The notes beneath the pieces are model-generated. The model was given only the letters and a program-made list of their open reading frames with translations. It ran no database searches and was not told the origin of the DNA. Shown here piece after piece: positions 44,549 to 55,100 of a stretch of DNA of 64,000 nt. The position numbers and the translations under genes were made by a program. The DNA is taken from NCBI GenBank assembly GCA_028285265.1, contig JANQPX010000016.1, forward strand, positions 62,001 through 126,000, read 5' to 3'. Numbering within the stretch: position 1 is the stretch's first letter; each line of letters begins with the position of its first letter. The DNA comes from Geminicoccaceae bacterium. GTDB taxonomy: Bacteria > Pseudomonadota > Alphaproteobacteria > Geminicoccales > Geminicoccaceae.

Positions 44549-45292
44549 ATGTCACCAGATGCCCTCGCCATGATCGCCGTGGCGACCTTTCTCTTCGCCG
44601 GTATGATCAAGGGCGTTGTGGGCATCGGATTACCAACGGCCACGATCGCCATCCTTGCGCAAGTGACCGACCCACGTCAGGCCATTGCTCTGCTCCTGCT
44701 ACCGGCCCTTGCGGCCAATGCCTGGCAAGTCTACCGAAGCGGTCGCTTGCTCGAAGCGGTCCGTGAGTTCTGGCCGTTTGCAGCCGTTATGACGGTCGGC
44801 ATCTGGATCTTCGCCCGGTTCGCCGTCCACGTGCCAGCCGATGTACTCATCATCGGTACCGGCATCGTGATTGTCCTCTTTGCCCTGTCGAGCCTGATCT
44901 CAAAACCCTACGCCTTGCCACCTGCTTTCGATCTGTCGGCACAACTCGGTGCCGGCGCCCTTGCCGGCATCATGGGCGGTTTGACCTCGATCTGGTCGCC
45001 GCCCATGGTCATCTATCTCCTAGCCCGCCGCTTGTCGAAAGATGCGTTTGTCCGCGTCACCGGCATGCTGATCTTGGTCGGCACGATCCCGCTCCTCGTC
45101 GGCTATATGCAGGCCGGCCTGATGACGCCGACTTTGGCTGCCTATTCGGCCATGTTGATCTTGCCGACCTGGCTCGGTTTTGCGATTGGTGAGTGGCTGC
45201 GTCACCGTCTCGATGCCGAGCAGTTTCGGCGCATTCTGCTGATCGTCTTCTTTTTGATGGGGGCAAACCTGATAAGGCGCGGATGGTTCTAA
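44549..45292 (+). CDS. TauE/SafE family membrane permease
   Basis: The 247-residue membrane protein has about seven or eight hydrophobic segments and the family's repeated Gly-rich turns: FAGMIKGVVGIGLPTATIAIL near the start and ALAGIMGGLTSIWSPPMVIYLL in the second half. The family exports sulfite, sulfoacetate or related organic anions. GAGG lies before the ATG. It is 110 bases after the cupin and may export an acid product of that cluster. Confidence 0.9.
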   Translation: MSPDALAMIAVATFLFAGMIKGVVGIGLPTATIAILAQVTDPRQAIALLLLPALAANAWQVYRSGRLLEAVREFWPFAAVMTVGIWIFARFAVHVPADVLIIGTGIVIVLFALSSLISKPYALPPAFDLSAQLGAGALAGIMGGLTSIWSPPMVIYLLARRLSKDAFVRVTGMLILVGTIPLLVGYMQAGLMTPTLAAYSAMLILPTWLGFAIGEWLRHRLDAEQFRRILLIVFFLMGANLIRRGWF

Positions 45293-45376
45293 CGAAGCCG
45301 CAAGCCACGCCTGTCACCGATACCGATCACCCTCGACCTCAGCGTCTTTGCCGATGCAACACATGCTCTCAAAATA

Positions 45377-45408
45377 TTGTCAGACATAACCTTGATTTTG
45401 TCAGACAA
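45377..45408. promoter_or_regulatory. Paired TTGTC-A-GACAA palindromes, likely FadR/GntR operators
   Basis: TTGTC-A-GACAT (45377-45387) and the perfect TTGTC-A-GACAA (45398-45408) lie 21 bases apart, about two helical turns, 45-75 bases before the gntR ATG. The form matches known operator types of FadR-subfamily GntR proteins. Self-regulation plus control of the PLP-lyase and ABC genes is the simple reading. Confidence 0.65.
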
Positions 45409-45452
45409 TAAATAAAGGTAGTCGTATAGGACTTACCTAGTCGAACGAAGCC

Positions 45453-46211
45453 ATGACGGTGTTGAGGACGTCTCCAAATCAGACCAAGATTCGCCTCGCC
45501 GCGGATCAGATCCAACCGTTGAAGGCCGGCAGTAGCGGACGTGATGTCCTGAATGCACTGTCACGTATGGTCGAACGGGCAGGACTGGCTATTGGCGATC
45601 GACTGCCGCCAGAGGTCGAACTGGCAACGCGTCTCGGGATCGGACGTGCCAAGGTGCGTGAAGCACTGATCGCTTGGCAGAACTTAGGCATCGTCACTCG
45701 CAACAAGAAGGCAGGCACTGTTCTGGCTGCGGAGATCTCGACAAACGCCGTCCACATTCCGTTGACCGTGAAACTCGAGGCAGAAAGCCTGCTGAGAACC
45801 CATGCTGTCCGAAGGCCTTTGGAGCTTGAGGCCGTTCGCCTCGCCGCCCGCCATGTCAGTGAGCAACAGAGCCGCCTCATCATCGCGCGCGTTGCGGAGC
45901 TGATCGCCGTTTATGAAGCGGGCGAAGATTGGCGCGACGCTGATCAGCGTTTTCACGATGCCCTTCACGAGGCCTCAGGCAATCCTTTGTTTAACCCTCT
46001 GATCCGCCAAATCCTGAAGACTTTTCGTGAGATCTATGATGCGCCCTTTGGCAAACCTCAACTGGGCAGAGAGACCATTCCGTTGCACCGCGACCTTGCC
46101 GAGGCTGTCATCGCGCATGACGAAAAGACGGCCGTCAGCCTCATGGCGTCGATTCTCGACCGTCTTGAAGATGACATCAACGCCGTCATGAAGGCCTCCG
46201 TCGATGGTTGA
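45453..46211 (+). CDS. FadR/GntR family transcriptional regulator
   Basis: The 252-residue regulator has a winged helix (LPPEVELATRLGIGRAKVREALIAWQNLGIVTRNKKAGTVL, about 50-90) and an FCD domain (RRPLELEAVRLAARH, ADQRFHDALHEASGNPLF). Paired palindromes lie just upstream. Its stop overlaps the PLP-lyase start by 8 bases, so the regulator leads an operon with that enzyme and a sugar-type ABC importer. Confidence 0.92.
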   Translation: MTVLRTSPNQTKIRLAADQIQPLKAGSSGRDVLNALSRMVERAGLAIGDRLPPEVELATRLGIGRAKVREALIAWQNLGIVTRNKKAGTVLAAEISTNAVHIPLTVKLEAESLLRTHAVRRPLELEAVRLAARHVSEQQSRLIIARVAELIAVYEAGEDWRDADQRFHDALHEASGNPLFNPLIRQILKTFREIYDAPFGKPQLGRETIPLHRDLAEAVIAHDEKTAVSLMASILDRLEDDINAVMKASVDG

Positions 46212-47391
46212 GCGGCGGGATGATCTCGAGATGGCTACTCTACTCGCCATGACCTATGGCACTGATGCCGGCTCGGTAACGCCGCCGATCTATCAAACCT
46301 CCCTTTTTACGTTCGACAGTTTCGAGGCCTTTGAAGATCGTATGGCCGGGAGAACCGACCAGGCGATCTACACCCGCGTGCAGAACCCAACGGTCGCCGC
46401 TTTCGAGACGATGGTGGCCGACGCCGAAGCCGGAGAGGCCGCCGTCGGCTTTGCCTCCGGCATGGCGGCGATTGCGTCGACCTTGTTCGCCTTTTTGAAA
46501 CCGGGGGACAAAATCGCTTGCATCGAGCATGTCTATCCCGACACGTACCGCTTGTTCGAGCGACTGCTTCGGCCGTTTGGTGTCGAGATCAGCTATCACC
46601 CACCAATCGCGTTCGAGGACGATCCTGAGCTGCTCGACGGCATCGCCCTCGCCTATCTCGAGAGTCCGAGTTCGGTTGTGTTTGAAGTCATGGATCTCGC
46701 CAAGGTTGCGGGCCATGCACGCCACCATGGCGCGCTCACCGTGATCGACAATTCGTGGGCGAGCCCGATTTTTCAGCGGCCGCTATCATCCGGCATCGAT
46801 ATCGTCCTGCACTCCGCATCCAAGTATATCGGAGGTCATTCCGATACTGTGGCCGGGGTCGTGGTGTCGTCAGCGGCGCATATCGAGCGACTCCGCGATC
46901 TGACCTTGCCACTTCTCGGTGGCAAGCTCGCCCCTTTCGAGGCCTTTTTACTGGCACGCGGCATGCGCACACTTTCGGCACGCATGCGCCAGCATCAGGC
47001 AACCGCCAATCTTTTTGTCGACCGTTTAGCAGCGCGGTCTGATGTCAAAGCGGTGTATTCGCCAGGCGTGAACAGCGTCCCCGGACTCAAAGGGCGTTCG
47101 GGTCTTATGTCGGTCGAGTTCAACGACGACATCGACATTCCTCGATTGGCCAACGCGCTTCGTCTGTTCAAGCTCGGTGTAAGCTGGGGTGGGTTTGAAA
47201 GCTTGATCTTGCCGGCTCAGGTGGCACTCGCGCAAGTCGGCGAAGAGAATTCGCTACAGCGCTTCGGCGTGTCGCCGAAACTGGTGCGCCTTAGCCTCGG
47301 TCTCGAAGATAGCAACGACCTTTGGGAGGACTTTTCAACGGCATTAGAGCATGCGGGAAAACCAGCCGGAGCGCGTCTCGGAGCATCGTGA
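46204..47391 (+). CDS. PLP-dependent Cys/Met metabolism enzyme (cystathionine beta-lyase-like)
   Basis: This fold-type I PLP enzyme of the Cys/Met group has 395 residues. Lys207 in HSASKYIGGHSD binds PLP; FASGMAAIAST, YLESPSSVVFEV and LTVIDNSWASP are family blocks. YTRVQNPTVAAFE matches the conserved Tyr-x-Arg start region. The start at 46204 overlaps gntR; an ATG at 46231 is an alternative. It could cleave cystathionine-, alliin- or S-conjugate-type substrates; next to an importer operon, a catabolic C-S lyase role is more likely than methionine synthesis. Confidence 0.9.
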   Translation: MVERRDDLEMATLLAMTYGTDAGSVTPPIYQTSLFTFDSFEAFEDRMAGRTDQAIYTRVQNPTVAAFETMVADAEAGEAAVGFASGMAAIASTLFAFLKPGDKIACIEHVYPDTYRLFERLLRPFGVEISYHPPIAFEDDPELLDGIALAYLESPSSVVFEVMDLAKVAGHARHHGALTVIDNSWASPIFQRPLSSGIDIVLHSASKYIGGHSDTVAGVVVSSAAHIERLRDLTLPLLGGKLAPFEAFLLARGMRTLSARMRQHQATANLFVDRLAARSDVKAVYSPGVNSVPGLKGRSGLMSVEFNDDIDIPRLANALRLFKLGVSWGGFESLILPAQVALAQVGEENSLQRFGVSPKLVRLSLGLEDSNDLWEDFSTALEHAGKPAGARLGAS

Positions 47392-47429
47392 TCCGGTCAT
47401 CACAATGAACGACAACAGCGGAGGATAGG

Positions 47430-48692
47430 ATGCAACGACTTCTCACCGGTGTCAGCTTGGGAGCGATGTTGCTAACGGGAACGGCGCAGGCCGAGACAAC
47501 GCTTCAGCTCGTCGAAGTGATCACCAGCCCACAGCGGACGGAAGTGCTCGAGAGCATGATCGCGACCTTCGAAGAGGCGAACCCCGATGTGCGTGTCGAA
47601 GTCACCTCGCTCCCCTGGGGCCAGGCGTTCGAAAAACTGGCGACCATGGTCCAAGGCGGTCAGATCCCCGATGTGGTCGAGATGCCAGACCGGTGGCTTT
47701 CGCTCTACGCCAATAATGACCAGCTGGTCGATCTCGGCGGCTATATGGACGGATGGCCTGATGCCGGCGAACTGAATGACCGCGCCCGGCAATATGGAAG
47801 CTACGTCAACGACACCATGTACATGGTACCCTACGGCTTCTATTTGCGTGCCATGTTCTGGAACAAGAAACTGTTCGCTGAGGCTGGACTCGATGGCCCG
47901 CCTGAGACGATGGACGACTTCATGGCGGCATCGAAGGCGATCTCAGCACTGGACGGCAAGACCGGCTATTGCATGCGCGGCGGCCCTGGCGGCGCCAACG
48001 GCTACGTCATGATGATGGCCAACATGATGGGCCATGACGATTACTTCGACGACGAGGGCAATAGCAACCTCAATAGTCCCGAAGCCATGGCCGGGCTGCA
48101 GTTCCTCGTGGACATGTATCAGAACGGCTATGTGCCCAAGGACAGTGTGAACTGGGGGTTCAACGAGATCGTCGCCGGCTTTTATTCCGGAACATGTGCC
48201 ATGCTCGACCAGGATCCGGACGCATTGATCGCCATTGCCGAGCGCATGAATGAGGAGGACTTCGCCGTCGCCCCCATGCCGCTCGGCCCGGCGGACAAGA
48301 GCTTCCCGACGATCGGCTATGCCGGCTGGGCCATGTTCGAGGCCTCCGAGAGTAAAGATGAAGCAGCCGCCCTGATCGGCCATCTCTCCTCGCGCGCGAG
48401 TAATCTCGAATGGGCCAAGTTCGTCGGCGTCATTCCGATCCACCAGGGCGCCGAGCAGGATCCAGCCTTCACCGGGCCGCAATTCGAAGGCTGGTTCACC
48501 GAGATGAACGACAATCGCTGGAAGCCCACGGTGATGCCAACCTATCTGGAGGAATTCGCCTATTTTGCCGACGTCATGGCGGTGCAGGGCGGCCAGGAGA
48601 TGCTGCTAGGCGAGCGCACCGTTGAAGACGTTGCCAACGAATGGGCAACCTATCTCGGCGACGCCCAAAAGAAATGGCTCGCAGCCCAGTAG
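47430..48692 (+). CDS. Carbohydrate-type ABC transporter substrate-binding protein
   Basis: This 420-residue family-1 extracellular solute-binding protein has a signal peptide ending near TAQA (residue 22), a good GGAGGATAG site before the ATG and the mature segment FEEANPDVRVEVTSLPWGQAFEKLATMVQGGQIPDV. It is the binding component for the two permeases that follow. The ligand may be a sugar, polyol or sugar-like compound. Co-location with a C-S-lyase-type PLP enzyme leaves open a thio- or amino-linked glycoside. Confidence 0.93.
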   Translation: MQRLLTGVSLGAMLLTGTAQAETTLQLVEVITSPQRTEVLESMIATFEEANPDVRVEVTSLPWGQAFEKLATMVQGGQIPDVVEMPDRWLSLYANNDQLVDLGGYMDGWPDAGELNDRARQYGSYVNDTMYMVPYGFYLRAMFWNKKLFAEAGLDGPPETMDDFMAASKAISALDGKTGYCMRGGPGGANGYVMMMANMMGHDDYFDDEGNSNLNSPEAMAGLQFLVDMYQNGYVPKDSVNWGFNEIVAGFYSGTCAMLDQDPDALIAIAERMNEEDFAVAPMPLGPADKSFPTIGYAGWAMFEASESKDEAAALIGHLSSRASNLEWAKFVGVIPIHQGAEQDPAFTGPQFEGWFTEMNDNRWKPTVMPTYLEEFAYFADVMAVQGGQEMLLGERTVEDVANEWATYLGDAQKKWLAAQ

Positions 48693-49645
48693 GTAGCGGG
48701 GCCACCAGCCCCCGTTTGACAGTGGATGCTCGGCCTTCGCGTGGGGCCGAGCATCGGCACTGGCGCTTGAGCGTGCTGCTGGAACCTTATCTCTATCTGA
48801 GCCCTGCCCTCGTCCTGATCGCGCTGGTGATGTTTGTGCCACTGATCGTCGGGCTCTCCTATGCCTTCCAGAACATCGCGATCTTAAACCCATTCAAAAC
48901 AGGATTCGTCGGCCTTGCGAATTTCGAGACCTTGCTATTTGGGGATCGGATCTTTTGGCGTTCTCTCGGCAACACAATTTGGTGGACGACTGGCTCGCTC
49001 GCCTTTCAGTTCTTCCTCGGCCTCGGCCTGGCCCTGCTCCTGAACCGGCCATTTGCCGGCCGTCGCCTCGTCCAGGCCGTTGTCTTTCTTCCCTGGGCGG
49101 TACCGACCTTTCTCTCAGGTCTGACCTTCGCATGGCTTTTCAATCCGGTGATCGGCCCGTTGCCTCATTGGATGACCGCCATCGGCATGCTTGGCGAGCC
49201 CTACAACATCCTGGGCGATCCCGATTTAGCAATGTGGGGCCCGATCACCGCAAATGTCTGGTTCGGCATCCCCTTTTTCGCGATCACGCTTCTGGCAGCC
49301 CTCCAAGCCATTCCCAACGAGCTTTATGAAGCGGCAGCGATTGACGGCGCCTCAGCATGGCAAGGTTTCATCAAGGTCACGCTGCCATTTCTCGCGCCAA
49401 TGATCGCCATCACGGTGCTGTTGCGCACCATCTGGATCTCTAACTTCGCCGATTTGGTGGTGGTCATGACCGGCGGCGGTCCAGCCAACGCGACCCAGAT
49501 CCTCCCGAGCTACATCTTCACCACCGCCTACAAGAAACTCGACTTCGGCTATGCTTCGGCCATCGCGACCGTGTTGCTCCTCTTGTTATTTCTCTATGCC
49601 GCGATCCTCATCCAGATGCGCAAACGTCTGCCGGACACGACATGA
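48674..49645 (+). CDS. Carbohydrate-type ABC transporter permease (MalF-like)
   Basis: This membrane permease of the MalF/UgpA type has 323 residues from ATG 48674, overlapping the binding-protein gene by 19 bases. The first residues are poorly conserved and GTG 48722 is an alternative start. Six hydrophobic segments and the EAA loop ELYEAAAIDGASAWQGFIKVTLPFLAP are clear. It overlaps the next permease by 4 bases. Confidence 0.9.
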   Translation: MARSPVGSGATSPRLTVDARPSRGAEHRHWRLSVLLEPYLYLSPALVLIALVMFVPLIVGLSYAFQNIAILNPFKTGFVGLANFETLLFGDRIFWRSLGNTIWWTTGSLAFQFFLGLGLALLLNRPFAGRRLVQAVVFLPWAVPTFLSGLTFAWLFNPVIGPLPHWMTAIGMLGEPYNILGDPDLAMWGPITANVWFGIPFFAITLLAALQAIPNELYEAAAIDGASAWQGFIKVTLPFLAPMIAITVLLRTIWISNFADLVVVMTGGGPANATQILPSYIFTTAYKKLDFGYASAIATVLLLLLFLYAAILIQMRKRLPDTT

Positions 49646-50493
49646 GCGCCATCACCTCGCCCATTCCAGGATCGTTGCTTCGGACGCTCGGCCATCGGGC
49701 AGCCATCCTTTTCTATATAAGCTTTGCGCTCTTTCCGTTGTTCTGGCTGATCAAGATTGCGGTCACACCAGATAAGCTCCTTTATAGTGAGGGCGTCAGG
49801 CTCTGGCCGTCGTCGACCACCTGGGCAAACTTCGACTTCGTCCTGGTGCAAAGTGACTTTCCCGCCTTCTTCACCAATTCCATGATGGTGTCTTTCGGTA
49901 CCGCTTTTTTCGTCACCTTAATCGCATCAGGTGCTGGCTATGCCTTCTCGCGCTTTCGCTTCGGCGGCAAGGCTGTGATTGTGGCGATCATGCTACTCAC
50001 CCAGATGTTTCCCCTGGTAATGCTCATAGCACCCATCTATCGGCTGATGACGCCGCTTGGCCTGACCGATAGCCTCGCAGGCCTGATCATTGTCTACACA
50101 GCCTTTAACGTGCCATTTGCAACCTTTCTGATGCAGTCCTTTTTCGACGGTATTCCAAAGGAGCTGGAAGAAAGCGCGATGATCGACGGCTGCACCCGCT
50201 TTTCAGCCCTTTGGCGAATCATCTTCCCACTCACCCTCCCGGGTATGGCAGCCACCCTTGGCTTCGTCTTTACCGCCGCTTGGTCCGAACTGCTGTTTGC
50301 CCTTATGCTCATCAACAGTGAGGAAAAGATGACCTTTGCCGTCGGCCTCCTTACGTTCGTCTCCAAGTTCTCAGTCGACTGGGGTCAGATGATGGCCGCT
50401 GCCGTTCTCGCACTTATCCCCGCCTGCCTCTTCTTTGCCTTTATTCAACGATATCTTGTGCAGGGTCTGACCGCAGGTGCAGTCAAGGGTTAA
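49642..50493 (+). CDS. Carbohydrate-type ABC transporter permease (MalG-like)
   Basis: This 283-residue MalG-type permease has six hydrophobic segments; the loop ELEESAMIDGCTRFSALWRIIFPLTLPG near residue 171 is the ATPase contact. It overlaps the previous permease gene by 4 bases. No ATPase gene follows: the next gene, 237 bases on, is an efflux adaptor. The importer must therefore borrow a shared MsmX/UgpC-type ATPase from elsewhere. Confidence 0.93.
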   Translation: MSAITSPIPGSLLRTLGHRAAILFYISFALFPLFWLIKIAVTPDKLLYSEGVRLWPSSTTWANFDFVLVQSDFPAFFTNSMMVSFGTAFFVTLIASGAGYAFSRFRFGGKAVIVAIMLLTQMFPLVMLIAPIYRLMTPLGLTDSLAGLIIVYTAFNVPFATFLMQSFFDGIPKELEESAMIDGCTRFSALWRIIFPLTLPGMAATLGFVFTAAWSELLFALMLINSEEKMTFAVGLLTFVSKFSVDWGQMMAAAVLALIPACLFFAFIQRYLVQGLTAGAVKG

Positions 50494-50729
50494 GCAAGGT
50501 CTCGACTGCCTGATATGGGGCATCTGCTCCAGGAGGTCTCCTGGCAGACCGATGCCAAGGTCTAACAAAGTATCGAGCCCACCTGACGCGGTTTCGTAAA
50601 GGTCCGTTTGGACACCGGCATGCCGACCATCTAGTACCGGAAAATAGACCATCTGTGCGTTGGCCGAATGCATTGGTGCTGGTACCTTACTGCGGTCCTG
50701 AGAAGACGGCTTCCCAGCCGTCACATCCC

Positions 50730-52118
50730 ATGAGAGAGGGCTCCTTGTCGATCCGCCAAAAACTGATGATCCTACCGCCGCTTGCCCTCGGAGCCGGCAT
50801 CTTAGCCTACACGATCTCGGACAGGTCACCGCCGGCAACTATCGAACCCGGAGAGGTCGGTGTCCCGGTCCGGATCCTCGCTGTCGAACCGGGACCTTTT
50901 GTCCCGAAGGTCGCAGGCTTTGGTGTGGTGCAACCGGCGAGGACCTGGCAGGCCGTCGCTCAAGTGGCCGGGCGGATCGAGGAAGTCCATCCCAATTTCG
51001 TCCGCGGCGGCACGCTTGCAGCCGGGGATCGGGTTCTAAAGATCGCTGACGAGGAGTATCGACTGGCCATTGTCCAGGCGGAGGCCGAAATCGAAAGCGC
51101 CGCCGCCGAGCTCGAGCAGACGTTGCTGTCAAAGAACACGTTAGAGCGTTCCCTTGCCATCGAGACCGAAGCCCTCGCCATAGCTGAGCGCGAGCTCGAA
51201 CGGCAGCGCAAGCTCGCCGAGCGCAACACCGTTGCTGCTGCGACCGTCGAAACCCAGGAGGGCACTGTCCTCACTCAACGCGCCAAGGTTCAGGATCTGC
51301 AAAATCAGCTCGATCTTCTGCCGTCGTCGATCAAATCCTTGGAACAGCAGCGAGCCGTCGCTGAGGCAGCCTTGGACATCGCACGGCTTAATCTCGATCG
51401 CACAGTGATCAACGCCCCCTTTGACGGCCGTGTTGCCGCAGCAGACGTCGACATCAGCCAATATGTCGGTGTCGGTACGGCTCTAGGCAGCCTTGATGGC
51501 ATTGCCAAGGCGGAGATCGACGTACAGATTGCGCCACAGCAAATGGCGAGCTTCGTTCGCCTTGCCTTCGGCGGCCGGGAGCCGCCTGTTGGCGGTACCG
51601 TCGGTCAGGTCCCTCCTTCGTCCGGGCTTGGCGCCACGGTTCGCGTCGGATTTCCTGGTACTGGCGAAGGATGGCGTGGTGATGTCAAGCGCATCAGTGA
51701 CACGGTCGACCCAGAAACACGCTCGATTGGTGTCATCGTCGCTGTCGATCGGCCATACGATCTAGCGGAGCCGGGGCGGCGTCCCCCCTTGATCAAGGGC
51801 ATGTTCACTGAAGTCGAACTGCACGCACGCGCTGTGTCCGATGTCATCCTTCTGCCCCGTAGTGCCCTTAAGAATGGCCGGGTGATGATCGCGGACGGCG
51901 ATGATCGGCTCGCTTTCCGAGAGGTGACGGTCGCCTACCGTCATGACGATGTCGCGGTGTTGAGCCATGGTCTCGAACCCGGTGACCGGGTGGTGATCAG
52001 CGATCCGACACCAGCGATCGAAGGCATGCTCCTGGCTCCCATTGCCGATGACGAAACAGCCGCCCGCCTCAGTCGTCTTGGCACGCCGGCATCGAACGAC
52101 GCGAGGGCCGGCCAATGA
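50730..52118 (+). CDS. RND efflux periplasmic adaptor (membrane fusion protein)
   Basis: This adaptor links an inner-membrane RND pump to an outer-membrane channel. It has 462 residues from ATG 50730; a TTG at 50745 has the better-placed AGAGAGGG site and is a real alternative. An N-terminal membrane anchor (LMILPPLALGAGILAYTI) is followed by a lipoyl/barrel-sandwich domain split by a coiled-coil hairpin (about residues 105-205, IESAAAELEQTLLSKN to ELERQRKLAERN). After it come the beta-barrel and the C-terminal domain. It overlaps the pump gene by 4 bases. Confidence 0.92.
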   Translation: MREGSLSIRQKLMILPPLALGAGILAYTISDRSPPATIEPGEVGVPVRILAVEPGPFVPKVAGFGVVQPARTWQAVAQVAGRIEEVHPNFVRGGTLAAGDRVLKIADEEYRLAIVQAEAEIESAAAELEQTLLSKNTLERSLAIETEALAIAERELERQRKLAERNTVAAATVETQEGTVLTQRAKVQDLQNQLDLLPSSIKSLEQQRAVAEAALDIARLNLDRTVINAPFDGRVAAADVDISQYVGVGTALGSLDGIAKAEIDVQIAPQQMASFVRLAFGGREPPVGGTVGQVPPSSGLGATVRVGFPGTGEGWRGDVKRISDTVDPETRSIGVIVAVDRPYDLAEPGRRPPLIKGMFTEVELHARAVSDVILLPRSALKNGRVMIADGDDRLAFREVTVAYRHDDVAVLSHGLEPGDRVVISDPTPAIEGMLLAPIADDETAARLSRLGTPASNDARAGQ

Positions 52119-55100
52119 TCCGCTTTTTTGCCGGCCATCCCACCGCCGCCAATCTTGTGATGGCAGCGTTTCTCATCCTGGGTCTGGTGGCAACACCTTC
52201 GTTGCTTCGCGAGACCTTCCCACGCATTCAACCGCGTGACGTTCAGGTGACCGTCGCCTATCCGGGTGCTTCGCCAGAGGATGTGGAGCGAGCGATCTGT
52301 CTTCGGATCGAGGATGCCGTCGACGGTGTTGAGAACGTCACCGAGATGCGGTGCGAGGCGCGTGAAAATGCCGGTGTCGCCACCATTGAGATGCGCCAGG
52401 GGAAGGACATCGATCGCTTCTTTCTCGACGTCCAGACTGAAATTGAGGCCATCGACGACTTCCCTGATGACGCTGAAGATCCCGTCATCAGCCAGCTCGG
52501 CCGCACCGACTTCGTCGCGTCAATCGCCATCACCGGTCCGAAGGATCCGACCGCGTTAAAGGCGCTTGCCGAGGATCTGAAGGCGCTGATGCTCCGTGCT
52601 GGTGGCATGCCACAGGTCGAGATCAAAGGGTTTTCCGATCGGCAGATCCGGATTGAAGTCGAGGATGCTGTCGCGCGAGAGCTCGGGCTCAGTCTTGAAG
52701 ATCTCGCTGCTGTCATCGGGCGACAGAACGTCGACCTACCCGCAGGCGAGATCATCTCCGAGGACGGTACGACGCTACTGCGCTTCGCCGACGAGCGTCT
52801 GGCGATCGACGCTTATCAAGACGTCGTCGTGGCCTCAAGCGCATTGGGTGGTCAGATCCGACTCGGCGACATCGCCCGGATATCAGACCAGTTCGAGGAC
52901 GAAGAAGTCAGAACCCTCTTCAACGGCCAACCAGCCGCGTTGCTCGACATCTCGAAGACTGCGACGGATGACACCATTCGAGTGATGACCGCGACCGAGG
53001 CATTTCTCAACGAGATACGACCGACCTTACCCCCAGGTGTGACCCTGACCGTGACCCGCGACGCCTCCAGCATCTTGGTGGATCGTTTGGAGATGCTGAT
53101 CGTGAACAGCCTGCAAGGCCTTGCGTTGGTCTTTCTGACTATGTGGCTATTCTTCGGTCTCAGGCAGGCGTTCTGGATCGGCATGGGTCTGCCCGTATCC
53201 TTTCTAGGCGCGCTTGCGGCAATGTCGGTTCTCGGCATTTCGATCAACATGCTGAGCATGGTTGGTCTTTTGATCGTCATCGGCATTTTGATGGACGATG
53301 CAATCGTCATTGCCGAAAACATCGCAACCAAGCGCGAACGGGGAATGCCTCCTCTCGAGGCCGCCATCGAAGGTGCCCGTCAAGTCCTACCGAGCATTCT
53401 CTCCTCGTTCCTGACGACGTTCGCTGTTTTCGGCTCGCTTGCATTCTTGCAGGGCGATATTGGCGAAGTGCTGAGGGTCGTGCCGATCGTCATGATCCTG
53501 GTGTTGGTCGTCTCCCTCATCGAAGCCTTCTTCATACTGCCCAATCATCTCGCACATGGTGGTGCTGCCGATCGCCCCTCGGCACTCAACCGCAAAGTCG
53601 AGGCGGGAATCGTCTATCTTCGTAACCACTGGGTTACGCCCCTCGCAACGCTTGCCGTCGCCCATCGTTATCTCACGCTTGGTATCGGCGGGTTTATGTT
53701 TCTCCTATCGCTCGCGATGATCGCCGGCGGCGTCCTCAAGTTTCAGGCGTTCCCAGAGATCGATGGGGATCAAGTCGAGGCCAGGATCGAACTCGCGGCA
53801 AGCGCAACGCTAAGCGATACGGAGGCTGTCGTCGACGAGGTTCTCGCCGCCCTGAAGCGGGTGGACCAAGCGCTCACGTCTAGAAACTCCGAAGGGGCGC
53901 CATTGGTCCAGGATGTGCTGGTACGCTTCAGCGAGAACGGCGATGCAGGCACAACAGGTGCCTATCTCGCGACGGTGAATGTCGATCTGCTCGAGGGTGA
54001 AACGAGAACCACAACCAACGACACATTCTTAAGTGCCTGGCGGGACGAAATACCGGTCATTCCCGAGGTCCAGCGTCTCAACCTGACTGAGCCGTCGATA
54101 GGGCCGGCAGGTCGGGCGATCGAGATCCGTCTTCGTCACCCCGACGTCGACACGCTCGCCTTGGCCGCCACCGACCTCCAGACGTGGTTCGGACGCTATC
54201 AGGGCGCATACAACATTGCGGACGACCTGCAGACAGGTAAGCCGGAGCTTCGGCTTTCGCTTCGCGATGGCGCCGGGTCGCTCGGCCTGGATGCTCAAGC
54301 GATCGCGCAGCAGCTTCGTGCCGCCTTCTACGGTGTCACCGCCGATGAGATTCAGATCGGCGTCGAGAGCTATGAAGTTGACCTTCGGCTCGCTAAGGCC
54401 AGCCGCGACAGCCTCGGCGACCTCGATGGCTTCACGGTGCAAACACCTCATGGCGAACGGGTGCCGCTGAGCGCTGTAGCGCAGATCGAGGAGGACCGTG
54501 GCTATACACGCATCAGCCGGGTCGACCGTATGCCGACAGTGACCGTTACCGGCGATGTCGATACGGCCATCGCTAATGCCAACGAAATTGTAAGTGACGC
54601 AGAGGCTCGCTTTCTGCCGGAGCTGAGACAACGCTATCCCGGTCTTCTTGTAGGCACCGAAGGTCAAAACGCGGAAGCCGCGACCACACAGCGCTCGATG
54701 TTCGCAGGCCTGTTGATCGGTCTGGCTGGCGTTTTCCTCCTGCTAAGTTTTCAGTTTCGAAGCTATGCCGAGCCGCTCGTGGTGATGACCATCATTCCCT
54801 TTGCCTTGGTCGGGGCCGTGTTCGGTCATCTGGCACTGGGTCTCGATTTCTCTTTACCCAGCACCCTTGGCCTGATCTCGCTAGCAGGCATCGTGGTTAA
54901 CGATTCGATTCTTTTGGTGAATTTCATCAAGGACGAACACGAACCAGGCGTCGTGACGGTGGCCGATGCGGCACCCAAAGGAGCTGCCGCCCGCTTCCGC
55001 GCGATTCTGCTGACCTCGGTCACAACAATTGTGGGTGTGACTCCGCTCCTTTTCGAGACCAGTCTCCAAGCCCAGGTGCTGATTCCTCTGGTCACTTCGA

